Shown here: piece by piece, positions 1-7,107 of the stretch
Layout of the letters: each line of letters opens with the position of its first letter
How positions within the stretch are numbered: position 1 is the stretch's first letter
DNA from: Candidatus Bathyarchaeota archaeon
GTDB lineage: Archaea; Thermoproteota; Bathyarchaeia; 40CM-2-53-6
Assembly: GCA_005883085.1 (NCBI GenBank)
Contig: VBAY01000106.1
Location: forward strand, 1-48,843
Direction: 5' to 3'
Length of the DNA: 48,843 nt
Notes under the pieces: model-generated
Told to the model about the DNA's origin: nothing
The model's input: only the letters and a program-made list of their open reading frames with translations
Databases searched by the model: none
Translations under genes and position numbers: made by a program

Positions 1-1
1 G

Positions 2-142
2 CGGATCAAAAAGCTCCTGCTAAAAGAGGGAAGCGAACTCCCAAGAGAACTCGCCCATGCACAACCCTACTACATCAGACCGCGAAAACAAGCGCTCGAA
101 GTGTACTATCTAACGAACGAGCCTCTACGCCGAGCCAAATAA
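2..142 (+). CDS. C-terminal end of an unidentified protein (partial)
   Basis: An open frame enters from the left edge and ends at TAA 140-142, giving 46 codons rich in Lys, Arg and Leu, with the tail EPLRRAK. The start lies outside the window. Codon usage looks ordinary and the frame has no stops, so it is probably the end of a real gene. I do not recognise the family: no catalytic motif, zinc ligand or membrane segment is visible in the fragment. Confidence 0.45.
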   Translation, partial: RIKKLLLKEGSELPRELAHAQPYYIRPRKQALEVYYLTNEPLRRAK

Positions 143-258
143 CCACCTGGACTCGTGCGAAAAACCATTCAGCCATCGTTTCGCCAAACTCTCGCAGCCC
201 TCAGGCAAGTACTAGAATTAAATAGATTGAGCAAACCGGGATGGCTGAGGATTTCTCA

Positions 259-547
259 ATGCCGAAGTATATTGCGTTGATCAACTGGACAGACCCAGGG
301 CGTTCGCGGCGTCAAGGACACACCGAAACGAGTCGAGAACGCGAAAGCGCTCGCGCGTAAGCTGGGAGGAAAAATCGACATCCACTACACCATGGGCGAA
401 TATGACGCTGTGGCCGTGGTAGAGATGCCGAGCGATGAAGCCTACAACCGGTTTACCCTATCAACTGCAGCCCTTGGAAACATCCGCACGAAGAGCCTCA
501 AAGCTTGGACCCTAGAAGAGTTCCAGAAAATAACAGACCAACTCTAG
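259..547 (+). pseudogene. GYD-domain protein, broken by a one-base frameshift
   Basis: ATG 259 is preceded by GAGG with 8-nt spacing. The frame reads MPKYIALINWTD and is then thrown out of phase near 291-296 and stops early. Removing one C from the CCC run restores TDQGVRGVKDTPKRVENAKA, followed by LARKLGGKIDIHYTMGEYDA and a normal end at TAG 545-547. The restored protein of about 95 residues has the size and pattern of GYD-domain proteins (small ferredoxin-like alpha/beta fold, function unknown), including the YTMGEYDAV segment. The extra base may be a sequencing error or a real inactivation. Confidence 0.8.
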
Positions 548-607
548 CACTGACAACCACGACCACAGAATCCAACCTGCCCCCTTTTTCTTCGATTTAT
601 CAATCAA

Positions 608-1855
608 CTATTCGAAAATGCTGATGCCTTTTAGCTCTAGATATATTCCTCTCTGCACCTCCACCTGGGCCCAGGTGTAGGATTCAGTGTGCGTTTGTGC
701 GTTCGATATCGAGTGATCGAAGACTTCCGTTCGTTCAGTAGTACCGGTATAGCAATTTCTTGGCGTTTGACCTGCGATGGGTTGAGGAGCATCTGTTTCA
801 CAGTTGTTGTAGGCTCCATGGCTGAGAAGCTCAACAAGAGTCGAATTCGCCTGAGTCCCGGTTATGGTTACGGATTGAGAATTGGAGGAGGCATTCGGTG
901 CGATACTGTTCCAGACGCCGACCCCGGCGACACCGCGATACCGACCGATCGTCATTGTGATCATGATAGACGTCACGCATGGGGGCTGGCAGCCCAACCA
1001 GTCAGGGCTTGCAGTTATGTTGGTGGAGATCGTGGTTGATGAGGCTCGGCCTGTCCAGGCCTGCTCCCAGAAATTCGCCCCCGCTCCAGGAAAGGCACTG
1101 GCTATTCTCGTGTAAACGCTGGACTGGGTGTCTCTTACGTAGGAAATGTCGGGAAGATTTCCCACACTTCCCTGAGAATAAGCGATCTGAACAATGAGGA
1201 AGTCATCCGCGTTAGTCTCTATCGCTCCCGTGTAGGACGCGTTGGTTGACACCGTGGCTTCCGCTACGTTGGAAACAGCGTAGAAACTAGGAGCCATCGT
1301 TCTACTTGATGGCGTTTTGACAGATGGGCTCGTACCCGCACCGCTGGTATCTGTACCGGCGCTACCAGGGTTCGTATGATGCTGAGAACCCAAATTGACA
1401 GCGGTGAACCCTACAACCGTCGTCAACATGATCCCTGCGAGAATCACGACCAAAATGATCCTGTGGAAATGAAAGGGCGAAAATTTTCCGTGCTTTCTCG
1501 AGAGATTCCCCACCCGTGAGGATACATGTTCTCTCGGACTCTCACTTTGCACAATCCCTTCTTCGAGATCATAGCTCGCAAACGTTGTCCCGATGACCTG
1601 GTTCTGAGTCTTTCGTATTTCGAGAGAGTATGCAAACAATGCGGCTCCCTGCAGGGAAAGCAGCGTTGCAATACTAGTCAGGAGTAACGACGGACCGGCA
1701 TCGATGCTGATCCAGGCCCATAGGGTGGCTGCAACGCTAGTTGAGATGACGCCGGCAACCACGTGAGTCCTGCTCCTCTTTTCGCCTGTCCCGGAAAAGA
1801 TTGCTTGCACCCCGTTCTGCGCCGGTCTCTTTTTCCTTCTCGGAGCTTTGGCCAA
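608..1855 (-). CDS. Membrane-anchored protein with large extracytoplasmic domain, function unknown
   Basis: 415 residues from a TTG start at 1855. The first 30 residues are strongly basic (MAKAPRRKKRP). They are followed by two closely spaced hydrophobic helices (about 31-53 and 57-77), a polar loop and a third helix (about 132-154). The remaining ~260 residues begin with a Gly/Ser/Thr linker and continue as a beta-rich domain with several Asn-X-Ser/Thr sequons and a few Cys (GCQPPC, NNCETD, RNCYTG). It is probably exposed on the cell surface and anchored by its N-terminus. No enzyme motif is visible and I do not recognise the family. It stands alone, divergent from the dehydrogenase gene at 2306. 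Confidence 0.75.
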   Translation of the reverse strand: MAKAPRRKKRPAQNGVQAIFSGTGEKRSRTHVVAGVISTSVAATLWAWISIDAGPSLLLTSIATLLSLQGAALFAYSLEIRKTQNQVIGTTFASYDLEEGIVQSESPREHVSSRVGNLSRKHGKFSPFHFHRIILVVILAGIMLTTVVGFTAVNLGSQHHTNPGSAGTDTSGAGTSPSVKTPSSRTMAPSFYAVSNVAEATVSTNASYTGAIETNADDFLIVQIAYSQGSVGNLPDISYVRDTQSSVYTRIASAFPGAGANFWEQAWTGRASSTTISTNITASPDWLGCQPPCVTSIMITMTIGRYRGVAGVGVWNSIAPNASSNSQSVTITGTQANSTLVELLSHGAYNNCETDAPQPIAGQTPRNCYTGTTERTEVFDHSISNAQTHTESYTWAQVEVQRGIYLELKGISIFE

Positions 1856-2270
1856 AAAACCATCTCTCCTCTCACGACAGAGGATTAAGTCCCCGGCATA
1901 GCGTGAGTCCTATCGACATCGGTCTTTATCCTCCCCATTCCCTTGTTATCTTGACAGAGATCCCAAACATCAACAGCCCCCCAGGATGTCTCACGATCAT
2001 CTTGTAAGAGAATCTGCGGAGAACTTACAAGTAGGATATTCACGACTCGCAAGAATTGGCATGAAATTGCTTGAAATCACTATCTTTTAACAGAGCACCT
2101 TTCACGAGATTATATTTGCCGTCGCCGCCCGAAACCCAGGCTCCTTATTAGCAACCCACAGCCGGTGCATTTAGCACAACGACCCGCCTACAAGGACCCC
2201 CTGCTGACAGCAACCAAACCATCCCTTTTTGTCCCATAGCTGGGGAATTACCTTTGTCCGCAATCGCCAG
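1856..2270. other. Divergent intergenic region, no gene seen
   Basis: About 415 nt between the membrane protein on the minus strand and the UDP-sugar dehydrogenase on the plus strand. The only open frames are short and start inside the neighbouring gene. An AT-rich run (gattatatttg, about 2108-2119) looks like a TATA box but no gene follows within 100 nt, so it may serve an untranslated RNA or be chance. Confidence 0.4.
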
Positions 2271-2278
2271 ACTTTATA
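2271..2278 (+). promoter_or_regulatory. TATA-box promoter of the UDP-sugar dehydrogenase gene
   Basis: The sequence actttatag lies about 30 nt before the TTG start at 2306. Archaeal transcription usually begins 25-27 nt after the TATA centre, so the mRNA would start at about 2302-2305. No Shine-Dalgarno motif precedes the TTG, consistent with leaderless translation. Confidence 0.5.
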
Positions 2279-2305
2279 GTTCCAGACAAAATACCACCCT
2301 GCAAC

Positions 2306-3661
2306 TTGAAGACTAAATCGGCCTCTATCTCGATCGTTGGAATGGGCTATGTCGGACTATGCACGGCCGCAACCTTCGCGTCCCGCGGCATCCGGACAAT
2401 AGGAATAGACATTGACCAATCGCGAGTGGAACAGATTCGCAGAGGCAAGGCACCTCTACACGAGCCTCAGCTAGATACTATGCTGAAGAATACTGTAAAG
2501 AAAAATCTCTTAGACGCCACCAGCGATATTTCCGTGGCCGCGAATACGGGCACGACCTTCTTGACAGTTGGAACTCCCAGTCAACCGGATGGTTCGATCG
2601 ATCTATCCTACATCAAAAACGCGACAGAAGACTTGGGGAATGTTCTGCGCGACAAGCGTGGTTACCATCTTGTTGTTGTCAAGAGCACAGTCGTCCCTGG
2701 CACCACAAATGGCACTGTAAAGCGGTTCCTAGAAGAGTCTAGCCGCAAGACCATAGGATCCGAGCTAGGTCTCTGTGCTAATCCAGAGTTCCTCAAAGAA
2801 GGAACCGCAATCAACGACGCTCTCCATCCCGACAAGATAGTCATCGGATCAAACGACAAAAAATCAGCTAGCGAACTCGCCAAACTCTATCGAAGATTCT
2901 ACGGGGCCAGGCTACCGCCTGTGATCCTGACAAGTCCTGAGGCTGCGGAGCTGGTCAAGTACGCTAGCAATGCCTTCCTCGCTACCAAGGTCAGCTTCAT
3001 CAACACAATCGCAAATATCGCCGAGCAGATACCTGGCGTAGACGTAGGAACAATCGCAGAAGCTATCGGTCTAGATCCTAGAATCGGACCCCTATTCCTG
3101 AAAGCAGGACCCGGCTATGGCGGGAGTTGTTTCCACAAAGATCTCCAGGCGCTCATCAACTACAGCCAAAACAAGAGTTACGATCCGATCCTATTCCGGG
3201 CGACAGAAGAGACCAACGAACAACAAGCCGGCAGAGTCGTCAACATGGCAGAGAGGCTTCTCGGATCTTTATCATCCAAAAGAGTCGCAATCTTGGGTCT
3301 CTCGTTAAAGAAAGATACTGATGACATCCGCGAGGCCGCCTCAATACGAGTAATCAACCAGCTAAAGAACAAGGGGGCACGAATCATCGCCTACGACCCC
3401 ATGGCCATAACGAACACCAAGAAACAGCTCTCAGAACAAATCGACTATGCAGAGAATGCTCACTCGGCTCTCAAGGGAGCAGATTGCGCCATCGTAATGA
3501 CGGAATGGGATGAGATCCGAAGGCTCAGGGCGAAAGATTTCCAAGCGTACATGAAGACCCCAAACCTCGTCGACGCGAGACGGATCTACAACCCGGAAGA
3601 ATTCAGCGGACTAAACTACCTCTCTATCGGACGCGGACCCTCAACAGGAACGAAATACTAA
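2306..3661 (+). CDS. UDP-glucose/GDP-mannose 6-dehydrogenase family enzyme (nucleotide-sugar dehydrogenase)
   Basis: 451 residues, the usual length for this family, which oxidises the C6 hydroxyl of a UDP- or GDP-sugar to the uronic acid with two NAD+. The N-terminal Rossmann motif is ISIVGMGYVGLCTA. The substrate-loop motif NPEFLKEG lies near residue 160, and the catalytic Cys is residue 275 in GPGYGGSCFHKD. The C-terminal UDP-binding domain contains LGLSLKKDTDDIREA. His replaces the common Pro after the catalytic Cys-Phe, a mild variation. Start is TTG, since there is no ATG before the Rossmann motif. Substrate is uncertain: UDP-ManNAc is possible because a UDP-GlcNAc 2-epimerase is encoded at 22.5 kb, but UDP-glucose is equally possible. 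Confidence 0.93.
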   Translation: MKTKSASISIVGMGYVGLCTAATFASRGIRTIGIDIDQSRVEQIRRGKAPLHEPQLDTMLKNTVKKNLLDATSDISVAANTGTTFLTVGTPSQPDGSIDLSYIKNATEDLGNVLRDKRGYHLVVVKSTVVPGTTNGTVKRFLEESSRKTIGSELGLCANPEFLKEGTAINDALHPDKIVIGSNDKKSASELAKLYRRFYGARLPPVILTSPEAAELVKYASNAFLATKVSFINTIANIAEQIPGVDVGTIAEAIGLDPRIGPLFLKAGPGYGGSCFHKDLQALINYSQNKSYDPILFRATEETNEQQAGRVVNMAERLLGSLSSKRVAILGLSLKKDTDDIREAASIRVINQLKNKGARIIAYDPMAITNTKKQLSEQIDYAENAHSALKGADCAIVMTEWDEIRRLRAKDFQAYMKTPNLVDARRIYNPEEFSGLNYLSIGRGPSTGTKY

Positions 3662-3685
3662 CGCTGGGCTTCTCGTTGAGTACAA

Positions 3686-4111
3686 GTGGATAGTAACAGA
3701 GTCTTAGATAGTCTCCCTGCCCATCCCCGACTCGCCGCGGAAAGAAATGCTTCCTATGGATTTCGAGAAAGGTTGAGATCTGATATTTTCATTCTCGGAA
3801 TAATGATGGTCGTCCTAGGCCCAGTGCTCGTGGCGGCCGCAGCCAGCTCCTGTCTGCTCACAATCCTGTCCGGTAATGTATTCGCGTGCGCTAACGTTCT
3901 GCCCGTGTTCATCGGGGGCGGTGCCCTCTTTGTCGCGGGAATCATCACCTGTCTGGTGGGAGTAATAGTGTCAGAACCAAATCCTCGACCTCGCCCTCCC
4001 TCAGGTCCCATGTCCGCTCCCCAGACCGGCCAGGTAATCTGCAAGAAATGTGGCCGTGTCAACACTTTCGGGCTATTCTCTTGCCCGTTCTGCGGCCAGA
4101 CATCAAGCTAG
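3686..4111 (+). CDS. Two-helix membrane protein with C-terminal zinc ribbon
   Basis: 141 residues from GTG 3686, 24 nt after the dehydrogenase stop and possibly co-transcribed with it. A polar N-terminus of about 30 residues is followed by two hydrophobic helices (about 35-60 and 72-95), a Pro-rich linker (EPNPRPRPPSGP) and a C-terminal CxxC...CxxC module (CKKCGRVNTFGLFSCPFCG) that should bind one zinc. Zinc ribbons attached to membrane helices are common in archaea and often of unknown role. With two helices, both ends should lie on the same side, most simply the cytoplasm. No enzymatic domain is visible. Confidence 0.75.
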   Translation: MDSNRVLDSLPAHPRLAAERNASYGFRERLRSDIFILGIMMVVLGPVLVAAAASSCLLTILSGNVFACANVLPVFIGGGALFVAGIITCLVGVIVSEPNPRPRPPSGPMSAPQTGQVICKKCGRVNTFGLFSCPFCGQTSS

Positions 4112-4265
4112 GAAAAGACAGAATAGAAAACAGGAATTACAGAATCGCCCGTTTATTGACCCCGAATCTCGAATCCGTGACTAGCGCAACACATCGTCCC
4201 AAAATCGTTCGAGAACCGGCCTAGATTTCCCTTCTTTTTCCCTTTTGATCAAAGCCCGGATCGGA

Positions 4266-4462
4266 CCCTGAATCGCATATTCGCCTATTATAAGAGCCAG
4301 ACAGGAAATTTTCCCTGGAAAAAGGAGGAGGGGTTAGGAGCAGAGCACCTCGTGACGCGAGAGCGGTCTCTCCGAGGACTCTCCTAGAAGCTTACTCACA
4401 AGAGGATACCAGAAACAAGTGGTCCCACGGGTCCTGCCAGCGACGGCGCGAGAACGGAATTA
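4266..4462 (+). ncRNA. Candidate structured RNA, copy A of a two-copy element
   Basis: In the 366-nt space between two convergent genes. CCCTGAATCGC (4266-4276) is followed by a good TATA box (ctattataag, 4285-4294). About 25 nt later comes a G-rich start, then a core at 4342-4367 (AGAGCACCTCGTGACGCGAG and onward to GCGGT). The same order of motifs, with nearly the same spacing (76 versus 74 nt), occurs at 48,354-48,453; the 26-nt core matches at 21 positions and three of the five differences are transitions. Local hairpins are possible (CTCG-tgacg-CGAG; GAGAG-cggt-CTCTC). There is no open frame. A transcribed RNA is the simplest reading, but the 3' end is a guess. Confidence 0.45.
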
Positions 4463-4476
4463 ACCAGTAGACTGGT
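4463..4476. terminator. Perfect short hairpin between convergent genes
   Basis: ACCAGT-AG-ACTGGT, one base beyond the stop codon of the minus-strand gene ending at 4478. The position suits a shared 3'-end hairpin for that gene and for the candidate RNA on the other strand. No long T-run follows. Confidence 0.35.
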
Positions 4477-4477
4477 C

Positions 4478-5047
4478 TTAGCGTTGAGAGTTCTGACCCT
4501 GAGCCTGGTCAGGGGTAACTCTCTTCAGGACCGGCATCGTCCCGGTTATGACAGTTGAAGGTGTTCCAACTTGGGTCTTGACCTGTTGCGTTTCAGGCTG
4601 CGCCTGGAAGCGCGGGGGCGGTGGCGTGTCCTTGATTTCTATCTGTGGAATCGGCTCGATGGTCCCTTGGTGCGCCATTTCTGCCTTTAGGGCGGCTACC
4701 ATCGGGTGAAGGTCTGTGGCCTGCTTGGCACTGGAAGTTGAGGCCACTGGACCGATCGTGGGACTCCGTGGCTGGTTGACCAGAGCTCCAATCTGGTGGT
4801 GGGTAGATTTTAGAACCTTGAAAAGTCCCAGCGCCAATCCCAGCGAGCTGACGAAAACCAGGATAGCGATGAGCGAGCCGTTAGTCTGAACCATGTCGTT
4901 CACATAGGCCTGGAAATAGAAATTGTACGTGTATTCCTGCAGAACCCAGAAGGAGAAAAAGAGTATCACCATCGATTGTAGTAGCATTATGATCTTCGCA
5001 TAGCCCGGCATCAACCTCTTCGCTGAGAAATCAGCATTCTGAGTCAA
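4478..5047 (-). CDS. Two-helix membrane protein with Pro/Gln-rich cytoplasmic tail, paralogue 1 of 3
   Basis: 189 residues from TTG 5047, with GAGG about 9 nt upstream. A short N-terminus leads to helix 1 (about 17-40), a loop with LQEYTYNFYFQAYVND, helix 2 (about 57-80), then a hydrophilic tail of ~105 residues rich in Pro, Gln and Thr. The same layout and loop signature (aromatic-EY-x-x-N-x-Y-x-Q-x-Y) recur at 5631-6035 (minus) and 20646-21134 (plus), so these are three diverged copies of one family. No known domain is recognised. The tail could be a disordered interaction region. A 9-bp inverted repeat lies about 100 nt upstream. Confidence 0.75.
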   Translation of the reverse strand: MTQNADFSAKRLMPGYAKIIMLLQSMVILFFSFWVLQEYTYNFYFQAYVNDMVQTNGSLIAILVFVSSLGLALGLFKVLKSTHHQIGALVNQPRSPTIGPVASTSSAKQATDLHPMVAALKAEMAHQGTIEPIPQIEIKDTPPPPRFQAQPETQQVKTQVGTPSTVITGTMPVLKRVTPDQAQGQNSQR

Positions 5048-5147
5048 AGATTGAATCCTCTAACAGTACTCTCTACTCTTCTCGAAAACAAGGTTCCTGG
5101 CCTATGTCAAAGTGGTGAAACAGGAGCCCTCAAACCATGGTACCCAT

Positions 5148-5183
5148 TATTCACGAATAGATCGCGCAACAAGCTCGTGAATA
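5148..5183. repeat. 9-bp inverted repeat upstream of paralogue 1
   Basis: TATTCACGA (5148-5156) and TCGTGAATA (5175-5183) are perfect complements separated by 18 nt. They lie in the gap between the minus gene starting at 5047 and the plus gene at 5397. This could be an operator with half-sites two helical turns apart, or a hairpin in a leader. Confidence 0.45.
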
Positions 5184-5396
5184 CCACTCGAAAACATCAG
5201 CAGAACATCGATTATCATCAACCTCCATCTGAACCGTTCACTTCTGAGAGATCGAGAGTAGGCAGAATCCTATATCAAATAGAGAGGTGACTAGGTCCTG
5301 AGAAAGCAGAGAATCCGTCTCCCGAGACGTTCCCCGTCAGGTCCTCAGGGGGTTAAATATCCAAATCCAACGCCGAGATTCCCAGGTTGCCACGAC

Positions 5397-5621
5397 TTGC
5401 CGACAGCTAAGAAGCTGATGCATCTTCAAGAGACAATAAACGAGGACTTGACGAAAGCGAGACTTCCAGAGATCAGAATTGACGGGTTCAAGCTCCCCGA
5501 CCAAGCACTCGAGATCACCTTTGAAAGAGAGACGGTGACCGGAGAAAACAAAGATAGACTCTGGGAGATCATAAACGCGCACTACAAGAAAATGCTAAGA
5601 GATCTCGAACTCAAGGAATAG
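5397..5621 (+). CDS. Small acidic/basic alpha-beta protein, function unknown
   Basis: 74 residues from TTG 5397. A TATA-like run (ggttaaatat, 5351-5360) lies about 40 nt upstream. The protein is charged, without a membrane segment (ETINEDLTKARLPEIRIDGF and later INAHYKKMLRDLELKE), and looks like a small folded alpha/beta unit rather than a chance frame. It lies between two paralogous membrane protein genes on the opposite strand and ends 9 nt from the second. I do not recognise a family. Confidence 0.5.
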   Translation: MPTAKKLMHLQETINEDLTKARLPEIRIDGFKLPDQALEITFERETVTGENKDRLWEIINAHYKKMLRDLELKE

Positions 5622-5630
5622 TCTTCCGGC

Positions 5631-6035
5631 CTATTCTTGATAGTTTGATCGTTCTTTCCATCTTTGCATAGAACCGTGCAATCGGCCAATCTCATCTCTA
5701 GGCTCAGGCCTCGCAATTTTCAGAACAAGCATGGCTGTCGGTTTTGGGTTGGTCATCGTCTTCACGTCGGTTCCGGTCCCGACCTTTTCTGAGAGGTGTT
5801 CGATCTCTCCTAGAATATTCCCCGCTTTGAGAAGGATCCCGATCAGCGTGGTCCCAACCAGCCCTCCGAGACCTATGATGGCGAACAAAGACCCCTTTCC
5901 CTCGAACAGGCCGAACAGGTATAACTGAAGGTATTGATTGTTGACGTACTCATTGTAGATCCAGCCAGATAGGCCCACAATAACGACCGCTTGGACGACC
6001 ACGAGAATCTTTACGAACCCGGGAACGCTCGACAA
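5631..6035 (-). CDS. Two-helix membrane protein, paralogue 2 of 3
   Basis: The start is uncertain. The frame is open to 6116 (161 residues), but TTG 6035 gives MSSVPGFVKILVVVQ, which matches the position of PGYAKIIMLLQ in paralogue 1, leaving 134 residues. Helix 1 is followed by IYNEYVNNQYLQLYLFGLF, the family loop. Helix 2 is Gly-rich, followed by a coiled-coil-like stretch (ILGEIEHLSEKV) and a short charged tail instead of the Pro/Gln tail of paralogue 1. Function unknown. It is transcribed in the same direction as paralogue 1 but separated from it by the small plus-strand gene. Confidence 0.65.
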   Translation of the reverse strand: MSSVPGFVKILVVVQAVVIVGLSGWIYNEYVNNQYLQLYLFGLFEGKGSLFAIIGLGGLVGTTLIGILLKAGNILGEIEHLSEKVGTGTDVKTMTNPKPTAMLVLKIARPEPRDEIGRLHGSMQRWKERSNYQE

Positions 6036-6116
6036 GGAACCCCCGGTAACTCGGACCACAGCTCGCCCTCTGACCCCCAGTATGGTTCGAGCGGTTATGT
6101 CAAAATGCTGGAACAC

Positions 6117-7107
6117 TACCGCCCAAGGCTTAGTACTCGCGGACCGACATCAAAATCCGATAATTCCACGCACTTTCCCCCCTCGATTTCAGACTACCCA
6201 AAGCAAACCTCAGTTAGCTGGAAGAAGCATCGACTATGCCTGAGTGACAAAACCAGGCCAGCAAACCAGCGTTCTAATTCATTCTCAGGAGAAAATGAGT
6301 TTCTTTCGCAGTGGATACAACAGCCCCAGAAATTGGGTCACCGCGTCCTTTCTCACGGTCTGTCGAGCAGGATCCTCCGGATGCACCAAGACAGCTATCG
6401 ATATGCGGCAGGCAAGAAACTGCCTCTGTACCACACGCGTTATAAACTGCGAACGGGTGATCACGTGCTGGAGCGATGGAGTCGTTAGTAGTTCCTCCAA
6501 CCGCCGAGCCTCGAGGCTCATCGCTCGCTAGGGATGAGTTCTTTTTCCTGAAACTCTTCCTGCGATACACGATGGATTCTGCCTCTCAGGTGGGAGCGGC
6601 CCCCATTGAAACAGAACTCTTCGGAGTCGAGACGCGAGTAGAAAGACTCGGTTTCTATTCCAGCCCCGCTGTTTCGCAGATCCTTTAGTCCACAGATCGT
6701 GCCCGAACTCACTGGACATGAGATTCCGAAAAGAGAACGAGGGTCCCAGCACCAGCTCAAGGTTTGTTCGTCGATGCTCGACATCTATCAAACAAGGCAA
6801 AGGGCTTCCCTGCACGGTCCACGCAAGACTGCAGTGGTAACTGGGCACATGAACTCCGACCCTGCCCGAAAAGTTCGGCACTGCCTATACCGGAAATGTA
6901 TACTATACTAGTTTCTGCCGAAGAACTCGCTCACAACAAAGAGTCTGGTTCTCGTTCGGCAAAGCGAGCAGACGGTTCGGCTCGGGCCACAATGATCGCG
7001 CCCGAGGTCGGGAAGGAATGTTGAGAATGAAAACAAGAATGGTATCATTAGATCCGCATGTGCAGCACCACGCTGCGCGATTCAGGCCTACCGGAGGTTC
7101 CTGAGAC
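6117..7107. other. About 1 kb without a convincing gene
   Basis: Many short open frames overlap on both strands (6,244-7,145) but none has a start with a ribosome site, a domain, or plausible composition: they are Ser/Arg/Cys-rich and conflict with one another. No tRNA-like or repeat structure was seen. This may be a decayed gene or a long leader for the secreted phosphoesterase that starts at 7108. Confidence 0.4.

Noticed and set aside
4266..4462. RNase P RNA, SRP RNA or box C/D RNA identity for the repeated element
   Set aside because: The characteristic conserved motifs of these RNAs were looked for and not found, so only 'candidate structured RNA' is claimed.
5051..5290. 79-residue plus-strand frame starting TTG 5051
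   Set aside because: No family, polar low-complexity composition, no ribosome site, and it covers the promoter and inverted repeat of the minus-strand gene.
5991..6488. 165-residue plus-strand frame
   Set aside because: Starts antisense inside paralogue 2, which is supported by homology to two other copies; composition is Ser/Arg/Pro-rich without any motif.
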